A DNA stretch of 64,000 bases from Rufibacter sediminis (GTDB lineage Bacteria > Bacteroidota > Bacteroidia > Cytophagales > Hymenobacteraceae). The stretch is from NCBI RefSeq assembly GCF_014269285.1, contig NZ_JACOAF010000023.1:23605-87604 (forward strand), written 5' to 3'. Position numbers and translations under genes: made by a program. Of this stretch, positions 23,998 to 36,671 are shown one piece after another (positions within the stretch are counted from its first letter, which is position 1; each line of letters opens with the position of its first letter). The notes beneath the pieces were generated by a model. That model worked only from the letters and a program-made list of their open reading frames with translations. It made no database searches and had not been told where the DNA came from.

Positions 23998-24005
23998 TAT
24001 CTTTG
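23998..24005 (+). promoter_or_regulatory. Candidate -7 element upstream of tyrS
   Basis: TATCTTTG fits TAnnTTTG exactly. The -33 element is not convincing. A transcript from here would begin near 24012 and meet the terminator at 24037 before reaching tyrS. Confidence 0.35.
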
Positions 24006-24034
24006 ATTTGACGTAAGAATACCTCATCATATAG

Positions 24035-25360
<1,326 letters not shown>

Positions 25361-25387
25361 CGCACCGCCGGACCTGCGCACAACCAA

Positions 25388-25433
25388 AATCGGTTTAGGG
25401 CCTGTTTTGTGAAAACAGGCCCTAAACCGATTT
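25388..25433 (+). terminator. Perfect hairpin of the boundary family, tyrS terminator
   Basis: ATCGGTTTAGGGCCTGTTTT pairs over 20 bp with AAAACAGGCCCTAAACCGAT, loop of a few bases, then TTCTTTC. It is 27 bases after the tyrS stop. Confidence 0.8.
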
Positions 25434-25535
25434 CTTTCGGCAAAAAAGACATCGGCACCAGAAAATGGTCAATACGTTTTTGCCCTGCTTTCTGGAAAAT
25501 GCACCCAAAACTCCTTTTTCTCTGTGATTGCGGGG

Positions 25536-26087
25536 TTAGCGCATGCTCATCAGAAAAGGCATGATGTTTTCACTGGTGACCAGAAAGACGGTTTCATTTT
25601 CTGCATCCGGCTGCGGCTTATCAGTGGCGTAGCCGGGTAAGAGGTTGGGAAGTGTTTTCTCCCAGGCAGCGCCTTCTTCCATGCCCGGCACGAAAATGGG
25701 GATTCCCGGCCCTTTCTTTTTCAGGAGCAAAGCCACCACTTCCACCGAGTTGGCCAACCGCTTGCTGATGGCAATGCAAGCGGTGTACAACGCCTGCTCT
25801 TCCGGAGACAGCAGTTCGCCCTTTTTCTGCTTGAAGTCCTGGTAATACTGGCACAGGTCGAAAAGCAGCTTCGCTACCAGCAGGTTGGGTTCCTGCGCCC
25901 AAAGTTCGCGCATGCGGTTGGCCTTGGACCCTGTGCCCCGGTGGTACTTTTCACTCCGGATGTCTAGGCCCACGCTCTTGAAAACAAATGCTTGCAAAGC
26001 GGCATCGGTGAAATTAAGCAGATACCCTTGCTTCATTTTTAGAAGACTTTCTAACTTCTGTTTTTCCTGGGCGGTGATCTCTGACAT
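25536..26087 (-). CDS. Hypothetical protein with AbiJ-N-terminal-like domain
   Basis: 183 aa from the ATG at 26087 (MSEITAQEKQKLESLLKMKQ), preferred over 26120 because the latter reads through a G homopolymer and because AGGAT precedes 26087. Residues about 18-95 (GYLLNFTDAALQAFVF, a short acidic stretch, GTGSKANRMRELW, LVAKLLFDLCQYY) resemble the small N-terminal domain found in several putative abortive-infection and other defence-associated proteins (AbiJ N-terminal type). The C-terminal part, with a long helix (SPEEQALYTACIAISKRL), is not recognised. It sits directly after a truncated GH51 gene, which suggests insertion or deletion at this junction. Confidence 0.5.
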   Translation of the reverse strand: MSEITAQEKQKLESLLKMKQGYLLNFTDAALQAFVFKSVGLDIRSEKYHRGTGSKANRMRELWAQEPNLLVAKLLFDLCQYYQDFKQKKGELLSPEEQALYTACIAISKRLANSVEVVALLLKKKGPGIPIFVPGMEEGAAWEKTLPNLLPGYATDKPQPDAENETVFLVTSENIMPFLMSMR

Positions 26088-26121
26088 ATCCTTGAAATTA
26101 GGGGGGGGTGACACATTCAAT

Positions 26122-26376
26122 TTATCGTCCTTTTCCGGGGCGCGTGGTGCCCTTCGGGATGCGCGCGTCCTCGAATCCCCGGTTCTGAATCAGCTCGCCG
26201 TACAAGCCGCCCTCGCCGCCGTGGCTGATCTCCTCAGAGAAAATGCCGTGCAGCGTGGGTGATACTTTCTTCTCCCGTTTCTGGGTGTCAATGGTGATGG
26301 TCGCCTTCCGTTGTCCAAAACACACCGAAAACGGCAGTAACCAAAGAAGAAGAATACTGATTCTAGCGTTCATCAA
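26122..26376 (-). pseudogene. Truncated GH51 alpha-L-arabinofuranosidase (5' stump)
   Basis: 84 codons: signal peptide (ISILLLWLLPFSVCFGQ), then TIDTQKREKKVSPTLHGIFS, EEISHGGEGGLYGELIQNRG, FEDARIPKGT, which is the N-terminal start of secreted GH51 arabinofuranosidases. After GTT the sequence diverges (RPGKGR, stop). The catalytic (beta/alpha)8 barrel with both glutamates and the C-terminal beta domain, normally some 500-700 residues more, are missing. The break lies near 26135, next to the AbiJ-like gene. It follows the GH127 gene on the same strand, so an arabinose-releasing pair once existed here. Confidence 0.75.
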
Positions 26377-26416
26377 GCGGCAATCTTTCGTTTTGGTGTA
26401 GGATGGGACTTGGGTT

Positions 26417-26451
26417 TCAGGCCCGTTTTACAGAAACGTGTCGTAAACTGA
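26417..26451. repeat. Boundary hairpin copy (degenerate)
   Basis: CAGGCCCGTTTTACAGAAAC ... GTAAAC, right after the GH127 stop. Confidence 0.35.
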
Positions 26452-26457
26452 TTAGAC

Positions 26458-28863
26458 CTATTTTACCGACCACTCATGGATGCCGGTGGCGGTTTCCTGG
26501 GGCAACTGGATCTCCATCCGCAGCGCGGTGGTTTTCACAGGCTCAAATTTCACCAGGTTGTACTTGTCCTTGGCGATCTCGTAGGCGGTGGTGTTTTTCA
26601 CCGGCACCCATTTCTCGCCCTGTTTGTAGAAAATCTTATAGCTGGCCGGAACGGTGCAACCGCCCCAAGGGCTGTCATCAAACCAGTATACCTGCGACTC
26701 AGACACCGTATGCTCCTGGTTGAAATCTAGCTGCACAAATTCTTTGGTACCTTTGTTGGGCCACCAATGCAGGTACGGGTAATTGGAATCGCGGGAGTCT
26801 ACGGGGTCATATTGGTCTACCAGGGCCGCCAGCGTTCTGGTGTTTTTGATGGAAGCCGAGATCTTGCTGGTGGAAGCGACAGTTGGCGCGGGTTGCGGTT
26901 TGGCCGCCGAGGCTTCATACGGTACCCACACGGTCATGTCCACGGAGCCGCGGTTGGCCCAGGCGAAGTACGGGATGGCCTTCACCGGTTGCTTTGTTTG
27001 CAGCAAGGCCGTGGAGTTGGCTTGCCGCTTGGTGCCTACGCCGCTGGTCTTGATCACGTGCACGCCGTTCAGCAGACTGGCCTCAAAGGCTTCCTCTACG
27101 GGTGCGGCTTTTTCTACCATAATGTTGTGCACCAGGTTGTCTTTGTTATCGGGGCCTTCCAGGCAGTACACCAGCGGCCCGCGCTGGAACGTGAACTTCC
27201 CGAGGTCGTCTTTCACGTTCTGGTTGGCCAGCACCTTCTCGGTTTCCATGGGCAGGTCCAGGGTGATTTTATCGCCTGTTTTCCATTTCCGCTGCAAAAC
27301 GGCGTAGCCTTTGTCCAGGCGGTACTGAACGGGTTTTCCGTTCACTTTTAACACGATGGGCTTCTTGGTGGCATCGGCGAAGGTGTACAAGTCACCGGGC
27401 ACCGGCTGTTGCTGGGCCCAACCGGGTATTCTGAGTTTGAGCGTGAAATCCTTGTTTTTCCGGGGGTCTACTTCAATGTCAATGGTGCCGTTCCAGGGGT
27501 AGTTGGTGGTCTGCTTCAGGCTCACCTGACCGGCGGGCAGGTTGATGTCGCTGGCGCTGCTCATGAACAGGTTCACGTACAGGTCATTGTTGTTCTGCGC
27601 GTACACATACCCCGGCACCGAGGGCAGGAACCGTGTCATGTTGGAGATGCAGCAGGCGCAACTGAACCACTCGCCTCGCTGGTGCTGCCCCATGGAGGCC
27701 AGCGGATTAGGGTAAAAAAACCGGTTCCCCTGCAGGGAAATCCCGGATAAAAGGCCGTTGTACAGCGTTCTCTCCAGCACGTCTATGTATTTGGCATCGC
27801 CGTGCAGCAAAAACATGCGGCTGTTCCAGTACACGTTGGCGATGGAGGCGCAGGTCTCGGCGTACGCCGACATGTTGGGCAGGTCATACGCCTTCCCGAA
27901 AGCCTCGCCGTTGCCTGTGGCCCCAATTCCGCCGGTGATGTACAGTTTCTTGGTCACCACATCGTTCCAGATGTCATCAATGGCTTTCAGGTAGCTTTTA
28001 TCGCCGGTGAGGGCGGCAATGTCGGCCATGGCGGTGTACATGTAGGTGGCGCGCACGGCGTGGCCCACGGCTTCATGCTGGTCCACCACCCGGGCGTGCG
28101 CCTGGTTGTATTCGGTGCCCTTTGGTCCGCGCACGTCCAGGAAGAACTTGGCTAGGTCTAAGTACTCCTTCTTGCCCGTGATGCGGTACAGCCTCGCCAA
28201 CCCAATTTCCACCACCTGGTGGCCGGGGTACTTTTCCTCTTTGCCGTACCCGAAATCCTTCACCAGCAGATCGGCATTCTTCAGGGCGATGTTCAGCAGG
28301 GTTTTCTTGCCGGTGGCCTGATAATGCGCGACCGCCGCCTCAAACAAGTGGCCCGAGTTGTACAACTCATGGCTGAGTTCCTCCTCTTTCTCCCAGCGCT
28401 TGCTCCCGATCCAATCATGCGGCTTGGCGGCCTTCACCGTCCGGAACGTAAAGAGGTAACCATCCGGCTCCTGCGCGTCGCCAATAATGGTGATCAGGGA
28501 ATCCACGTAGGCATCCAGCTTGGGGTTCTTCTGCACCTGCATGGCGTAGGAGGCACCTTCAATGACCTTGTAGATATCGGTGTCATCAAAGGTGAACTGG
28601 CTGAGTTTGTCGCCTTCCATTTTACCGGCGGCCCGCAGGAAGTTGTCAATCCGACCCTGCTCACGGCTCTTCTCCAGCGTATGCGGAATAGTCACCGTGG
28701 CGTTCACCTGCATTTTAGGCGCCCAGAACTCATCCTGCACGTGCACATGCGTGAAGGACACCGGCTGAATGGGATAGTCATTGTGTTTATGTTGCGCCAC
28801 CAAGGGCTGAGCCAGAAAAACCAACCCGCTTACCACTAGGGCCCTGCATCTGTTTAGGTACAT
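26458..28863 (-). CDS. GH127 beta-L-arabinofuranosidase with C-terminal F5/8-like domain
   Basis: 801 aa from the ATG at 28863 (an upstream TTG is less likely); signal peptide ending FLAQPLVAQ, so periplasmic or exported. Residues about 35-640 are the GH127 alpha/alpha barrel and beta domains; the zinc/nucleophile motif is present as YAETCAS and WFSCACCISN, the latter supplying the paired cysteines used as nucleophile and ligand. Residues about 665-801 form a galactose-binding-like/discoidin module (EFVQLDFNQEHTVSESQVYW, PASYKIFYK). GH127 enzymes release beta-L-arabinofuranose, the founding member acting on hydroxyproline-linked arabino-oligosaccharides. The gene lies upstream of the GH51 stump and downstream of an Xaa-Pro aminopeptidase gene. 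Confidence 0.88.
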   Translation of the reverse strand: MYLNRCRALVVSGLVFLAQPLVAQHKHNDYPIQPVSFTHVHVQDEFWAPKMQVNATVTIPHTLEKSREQGRIDNFLRAAGKMEGDKLSQFTFDDTDIYKVIEGASYAMQVQKNPKLDAYVDSLITIIGDAQEPDGYLFTFRTVKAAKPHDWIGSKRWEKEEELSHELYNSGHLFEAAVAHYQATGKKTLLNIALKNADLLVKDFGYGKEEKYPGHQVVEIGLARLYRITGKKEYLDLAKFFLDVRGPKGTEYNQAHARVVDQHEAVGHAVRATYMYTAMADIAALTGDKSYLKAIDDIWNDVVTKKLYITGGIGATGNGEAFGKAYDLPNMSAYAETCASIANVYWNSRMFLLHGDAKYIDVLERTLYNGLLSGISLQGNRFFYPNPLASMGQHQRGEWFSCACCISNMTRFLPSVPGYVYAQNNNDLYVNLFMSSASDINLPAGQVSLKQTTNYPWNGTIDIEVDPRKNKDFTLKLRIPGWAQQQPVPGDLYTFADATKKPIVLKVNGKPVQYRLDKGYAVLQRKWKTGDKITLDLPMETEKVLANQNVKDDLGKFTFQRGPLVYCLEGPDNKDNLVHNIMVEKAAPVEEAFEASLLNGVHVIKTSGVGTKRQANSTALLQTKQPVKAIPYFAWANRGSVDMTVWVPYEASAAKPQPAPTVASTSKISASIKNTRTLAALVDQYDPVDSRDSNYPYLHWWPNKGTKEFVQLDFNQEHTVSESQVYWFDDSPWGGCTVPASYKIFYKQGEKWVPVKNTTAYEIAKDKYNLVKFEPVKTTALRMEIQLPQETATGIHEWSVK

Positions 28864-29154
28864 ATCGTTCAAACTGTTTGGATTTGGATAGTGGTGATTG
28901 CCGGAAGACCAGAACCAATCTCCGCCGTAGAAAAAGGCGCCTTGACCAGCCCCTTTGTTATACCAAATTTAGATTTCTGAAAGCACTTGCCCTGACCGGA
29001 TATTAGCCGATGCTTCCACCATATTACCATGAAAGCCCCGCCAACTTCCAGTTTCCGGTTAAAAGCATGCTTTCAGAAAAACAGCCTAAAACCAGTGGCG
29101 GCAGCTTAAAAATGTGAGAAGAGAAATGGTTAGCCCCTAAAACGGAAGCGTATC

Positions 29155-29340
29155 AGGTAGAACCGTTAAGTTCTAAATCTATAGCTGGTTCAAGTTTCCA
29201 ACTTGGACCTAACATGAGCTGAAGTTTGAAACTTCAGTGAGCCGTGAGGCTCAAAATAGACAGGAATGGCGATGCCTTCTCAAAAAAACCAAAACAGTGA
29301 AATAGAACGAAACAGACCTACCTTTTAGAAGAGGATAACA
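29155..29340. repeat. Dispersed intergenic element, copy 3
   Basis: Homologue of 19660-19930 with one 13-bp unit at 29181-29193. Internal palindromes CAAGTTTCCAACTTG and CTGAAGTTTGAAACTTCAG. It lies in the 0.6-kb gap between the GH127 and aminopeptidase genes, which has no gene; degenerate boundary hairpins are at 29046-29088 and 29458-29495. Confidence 0.75.
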
Positions 29341-29401
29341 AAGGTTTCAACTACAGTTTGCTTGATTACTGCGCGGAGGCCGTACCTGTGCTTCTCACGC
29401 C

Positions 29402-29429
29402 GGGGCAACCACAAGGGATTGCCCCTACA
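29402..29429. repeat. Single arm of the 28-bp repeat seen at 22318-22393
   Basis: GGGGCAACCACAAGGG then ATTGCCCCTACA, 27 of 28 bases identical to 22366-22393. It lacks the inverted partner here. Confidence 0.8.
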
Positions 29430-29457
29430 CATTGATCGAGAGGAGTCACCGTTTGAC

Positions 29458-29495
29458 CGTTTTAGGCCTACTTTCTGAAAACAACCTAGAAACCG
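29458..29495. repeat. Boundary hairpin copy
   Basis: CGTTTTAGGCCTACTTTC ... GAAAACAACCTAGAAACCG, 2 bases from the aminopeptidase stop. Confidence 0.5.
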
Positions 29496-29497
29496 CC

Positions 29498-30883
29498 TCA
29501 GCGGGCAAACTGCCGGAATTCCTCCATGTTGCGGGGCAGCGGATTGCCCAGGACTCTACTTCCCTCCGGCGTGATCAGGAAATCTTCTTCTATTCTGATG
29601 CCGCCAAAATCTTTGTAGCCCGCTACTTGCTCATAGTTAATAAAGTCTGCATGCACCTTCTCCGCTGACCATAGTTCGATCAGATCAGGGTTGAAATACA
29701 GGCCGGGCTCCACGGTTAAAACAAAGCCGGGCTCCAAGGCGCGGGCCAGCCGCAGGGATTTCAGCCCGAATTGGGTGCTTTTGGTCTGATCCTCGGCGTA
29801 GCCCACGTATTCTTCGCCCAGGTCTTCCATGTCGTGGGTGTCCAGGCCCAGCATGTGGCCCAATCCGCAGGGGAAAAACAAGGCGTGTGCTCCCTGCGCC
29901 ACGGCTTCCTGCGCGTCTCCCTTCATGAGGCCGAGGTGTTTCAGGCCTTCCGCCAGTTGGGTACAGGCTTGCAGATGCACGTCTTTGTACTTCACGCCGG
30001 GTTTCAGCATGGCGACTGCTTGTTCATAGGCTGTCATCATCACGGCATACATCTCCTTCTGCTTCGCCGAGAAAGAGGAACTGACGGGGAAAGTACGGGT
30101 CAGGTCGCCGGAATAATGCGTGGCTGAGGCCGCGCCGCAGTCCACCAGCACCAGTTGTCCCTCCTGTAACACGGTAGGGCTGTAATGGTTGTGCAGAATC
30201 TGTCCGTTGACAGTGAGAATGGTGGGGAACGCCAGGTTGCCGCCGCCTTTGATGGCGATGGATTGCAATTGTCCGGCTAGTTCAGCCTCCGTCATGCCCG
30301 CCCGGGCCAGCGTAGCCGCTGCAATTTGCATCTCCACGGTGGTGTTGATGCCTTTCTCAATTTCCGCTACTTCCTCCGGAGTCTTGATGGAGCGCTGCGC
30401 CACCACCGCCTTGATCAACGGCACCGAGGCCATTGACTTGATGGAGGCCGGTGCCGTTTGCAGCCAGGAACTGAGTTTCAACAGGTTCTCGGGCCGGTAC
30501 GGCGGCAGGAAATGGATTTCGCGCTTTTTGGCTAAAGCGTGCTGAAAATAGGAATCCAGGGTTGCAAGCGGTTTGGTCAGACCTACCCCAATCTCGCTGG
30601 CCTGCTCCCGGATGGATTTCTGCGGCCCCATCCAGACGATGTCATCCGGCGTCAGTTCCTCCCCGAAAATAACCTCGGCATTCGCTTCTACATCGATCAC
30701 CGCCACCAGCCCGGCGCGGTCAATCCCGAAGAAATACAGAAAGGTGCTGTCCTGCCGGAAATGGTACCAGTTGTCTTTGTAGTTCATACTGCTCTGCTCG
30801 TTGCCCAGCAGCACAATCAACCCACTTCCTACCTGTTTTTTCAGCCGATTTCTCCGGCTCACGTACGTTTCTTTGGTGAACAT
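29498..30883 (-). CDS. pepP: Xaa-Pro aminopeptidase (M24B, aminopeptidase P)
   Basis: 461 aa from the ATG at 30883 (MFTKETYVSRRNRLKKQVGS); upstream in-frame ATGs would add an unconserved leader. An N-terminal creatinase-like domain (about 1-165) is followed by the pita-bread M24 domain with the two-metal ligands: D in VDCGAAS, D in GDLTRTF, H in LGHMLGLDTHDM, E in TVEPGLY and E in IRIEEDF. There is no signal peptide, so it acts in the cytoplasm, removing N-terminal residues before proline (and typically hydroxyproline). In context it would finish digestion of Pro/Hyp-rich peptides imported after periplasmic cleavage. Confidence 0.9.
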   Translation of the reverse strand: MFTKETYVSRRNRLKKQVGSGLIVLLGNEQSSMNYKDNWYHFRQDSTFLYFFGIDRAGLVAVIDVEANAEVIFGEELTPDDIVWMGPQKSIREQASEIGVGLTKPLATLDSYFQHALAKKREIHFLPPYRPENLLKLSSWLQTAPASIKSMASVPLIKAVVAQRSIKTPEEVAEIEKGINTTVEMQIAAATLARAGMTEAELAGQLQSIAIKGGGNLAFPTILTVNGQILHNHYSPTVLQEGQLVLVDCGAASATHYSGDLTRTFPVSSSFSAKQKEMYAVMMTAYEQAVAMLKPGVKYKDVHLQACTQLAEGLKHLGLMKGDAQEAVAQGAHALFFPCGLGHMLGLDTHDMEDLGEEYVGYAEDQTKSTQFGLKSLRLARALEPGFVLTVEPGLYFNPDLIELWSAEKVHADFINYEQVAGYKDFGGIRIEEDFLITPEGSRVLGNPLPRNMEEFRQFAR

Positions 30884-31005
30884 ATTCTTATCGTCTATCA
30901 AATGCCCGCCCATTACCGGCAAGCACTTCTGGTCTGTAACATCGGGGCACCCGAATTCAACTGATTTCCTTCTGGATGATGGCAAGGCACCTCCTTCCGA
31001 TGAAC

Positions 31006-31045
31006 CTGTTTTAAGGCAAGTTTATAGAAAACGGCCCTAAAACGG
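31006..31045. repeat. Boundary hairpin copy
   Basis: CTGTTTTAAGGC ... GGCCCTAAAACGG, 9 bases after the GH2 stop. Confidence 0.5.
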
Positions 31046-31054
31046 TTCTCAAAA

Positions 31055-34312
<3,258 letters not shown>

Positions 34313-34423
34313 TTATCTGTTAGTAGAATGTTGTTTTAATTAGAATGTAGTTTCGGATTTAACCTACTCCCGCCGCTTTTATCAAGTCAATCGACTAAAA
34401 TCAGCTTACCTTCTCTTCTCATT

Positions 34424-34510
34424 GTCATCCTGAAAGGATCTTGTGGGCGAGCGGTAGTAGCGCCTAAACCAAGCTTCACAAGTTCGCCCACAAGATCTTT
34501 CCAAGATGAC
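34424..34510. repeat. Imperfect 27-bp inverted repeat
   Basis: GTCATCCTGAAAGGATCTTG then TGGGCGA (34424-34450) against its near complement at 34484-34510 (four mismatches), with a 33-base loop. No gene is present in 34241-34585; degenerate boundary hairpins are at about 34272-34302 and 34549-34577. Confidence 0.75.
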
Positions 34511-34585
34511 AAGAGGTGTGATTTAACTTGCATCACTACCTAGTTTAAGCCAACCTTTCGAAAATCAGACCTAAAACGGATAGCC

Positions 34586-36565
34586 TTATTCTACCGGTCT
34601 CAGGATGGCCGACCAGCCGCCGCCGCCACTCATTTTTACCTGGATCGTCTCTCCGGCCTTCACGGGTCTGGTTTCGATTATATAATCCTGCGGATGACGG
34701 TCGGCGTTGATGCCATCGCGGAGCACTTCCATTTGGTACGCTTTTCCGTCCAGGAACGTGAGCGGGATATTCAGGTCGCGGGCATCCCAGTTGGTCATGC
34801 CCCCGATGTACCAGTTCTTCCCGTGTTTCCGGGCCATGGCCACGTACTCCCCGGATTTCCCGGCCAGCGCCACGGTTTTGTCCCAGGTGGTGGGTATCTG
34901 GCTGATGAACCTGGTGCACTCCGGGTCTTTGAGGTAATTGGTGGGGCTATCGGCCAGCATCTGCAGCGGGCTTTCATAGATCACGTACATGGCTACCTGG
35001 TGCGCGCGCGTGCCCTGGCTCATAGGTTGGTTGAACACGTCTTTAAAACCGATTTTGGTGGTGTTCACCATCGCGCCGGGCGTGTAGTCCATCGGCCCGG
35101 CTACCATGCGGGTGAAGGGCAGCGTGACATTGTGCGTGGGCGTGATGATGTCGCTCCATTTGTTGCTTTCCAGGCCTTTCACGCCCTCGTAACTCAGTAC
35201 ATTGGGGTATTTCCGGTTCAGGCCCACGGGTTTGTAGGCACCGTGCAGATCGACGAGCAATTGGCGTTGGGCGGCGGCTTTGGCCACGCGTTCATAGTAG
35301 TTGACCATGTACTGATCGCCACGGGCCATGAAATCCACCTTCACGCCTTTCACGCCCCATTTCACAAACTGGTCCAGAATCTTGTCAATGTCTTTGTCCA
35401 GCGTATTCCACAGGGCCCACAAGATCACACCTACTTTTTTGCTGTTGGCGTACTGCATGAGCGCCGCCAGGTTCAGGTCTTTGTTTGGGGCCATCAGGTT
35501 GGTAGTGGCCGCCGACCAGCCCTCGTCCAGGATGATGTACTCTAAGCCGTATTGGGCAGCGAAGTCGATGTAGTATTTGTAAGTATCGGTATTCACACCG
35601 GCCCTGAAATCCACGCCGTACACGTTGTTGAAGTTGTACCAGTCCCAGGCTACTTTGCCGGGTTTGATCCAGGCCGTTTGGCTTAGTGTATTGGGAGTCG
35701 CCAGTTTATACACCATGTCCGTTTCCAGCAGGCCTTTGTCATCGGTGACGATGAGCGTGCGCCACGGGAAGGTTCTTTTGCCCGAGGTCCGGGCGATGTA
35801 CTCAGCCTTGCGGGTGATCTGTTCGTTTCGGTCGCTGTTGCCTTTCAGCTTTGATTCCAGTATCACCTTGGGGAAGGCCGAGGTCAACTGAGAACTTCCG
35901 GTCCCGAAGAGGAACAGGTTCGGGTAATCATACAAATCGGCTTCTGAAATCAGCACTTTCGTTCCTTTGCCCGAGGTGAACAGCAAGGGCAGGTACCCGT
36001 ATTGCTGGCTGCCGATGGAGGCCAGCGTGGTGTCTTTGAACGTAGCCTCGTAATGCGATTGAAACTCGGGGTCAGATTCCTGGGGCCAGTACACCTGGTA
36101 ATTGCCTCCCAGCTGGAAGTTGGCTGTTTCGTGCTGCACCTCTATTTCATTGGCGGGAAGGTTGGTCTCGAAGCGGTACGCGGCACCGTCGTTATACGCC
36201 CGGAAATGCACCACGTAGCCGCCTTTGCACTGCAGTTTCAGTTCGTTGTAGACATCCGGGATCAAGCGGTTTTTCACTGGCACCACCGCCGTAATCGTCT
36301 CCTTCACCGATTTCCGGCTATCCTTCTGCACCACCGGGTTCACGCCCAGCTTCTCCCCGGAGATCAGGGTCATGCTCAACGGACTCGGCAACAGCACCGT
36401 CTCCCCTTTCCGGATCACCGACCATTTGATCACATCGGTGACACTTACCTTTACCTGAATGGTTTTGTCTGGCGAGGTGAGCAGATAGTCTTTCGCGGAA
36501 GTGACGGTGCCGGTGCACCAGAGGGCCACCAGTAACAGAATTTTCCCGAGGAGATTGATTTTCAT
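34586..36565 (-). CDS. GH97 glycoside hydrolase, retaining (alpha-galactosidase-like) type
   Basis: 659 aa from the ATG at 36565 (MKINLLGKILLLVALWCTGT); signal peptide ends about residue 24. N-terminal beta-super-sandwich (about 25-290), catalytic (beta/alpha)8 barrel (about 291-560) and C-terminal beta domain are all present. ILDEGWS, VKVDFM with D411, and SYEGVKGLE with E460 are visible. In the family, retaining members such as the Bacteroides alpha-galactosidase use an Asp at the VDFM position as nucleophile, while SusB-like inverting alpha-glucosidases lack it. So alpha-galactosidase is more likely than alpha-glucosidase, which is inference. It would act in the periplasm. Confidence 0.85.
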   Translation of the reverse strand: MKINLLGKILLLVALWCTGTVTSAKDYLLTSPDKTIQVKVSVTDVIKWSVIRKGETVLLPSPLSMTLISGEKLGVNPVVQKDSRKSVKETITAVVPVKNRLIPDVYNELKLQCKGGYVVHFRAYNDGAAYRFETNLPANEIEVQHETANFQLGGNYQVYWPQESDPEFQSHYEATFKDTTLASIGSQQYGYLPLLFTSGKGTKVLISEADLYDYPNLFLFGTGSSQLTSAFPKVILESKLKGNSDRNEQITRKAEYIARTSGKRTFPWRTLIVTDDKGLLETDMVYKLATPNTLSQTAWIKPGKVAWDWYNFNNVYGVDFRAGVNTDTYKYYIDFAAQYGLEYIILDEGWSAATTNLMAPNKDLNLAALMQYANSKKVGVILWALWNTLDKDIDKILDQFVKWGVKGVKVDFMARGDQYMVNYYERVAKAAAQRQLLVDLHGAYKPVGLNRKYPNVLSYEGVKGLESNKWSDIITPTHNVTLPFTRMVAGPMDYTPGAMVNTTKIGFKDVFNQPMSQGTRAHQVAMYVIYESPLQMLADSPTNYLKDPECTRFISQIPTTWDKTVALAGKSGEYVAMARKHGKNWYIGGMTNWDARDLNIPLTFLDGKAYQMEVLRDGINADRHPQDYIIETRPVKAGETIQVKMSGGGGWSAILRPVE

Positions 36566-36598
36566 AGCGGAGGATTGGTTCATCACGGTTGGATACAG

Positions 36599-36637
36599 GC
36601 GGTTTTAAGGCCGGTTTCGTTAAAACTGCCTCAAAAC
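36599..36637. repeat. Boundary hairpin copy (degenerate)
   Basis: GCGGTTTTAAGGCCGG ... CTGCCTCAAAAC between two minus-strand genes. Confidence 0.4.
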
Positions 36638-36671
36638 AAACGTAGCTTATTTTCCGGTCTTCTGAGATTTT

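Noticed and set aside
34694..35545. 283-codon open frame opposite the GH97 gene
   Set aside because: Antisense shadow; GH97 domains and active-site residues are intact on the minus strand.
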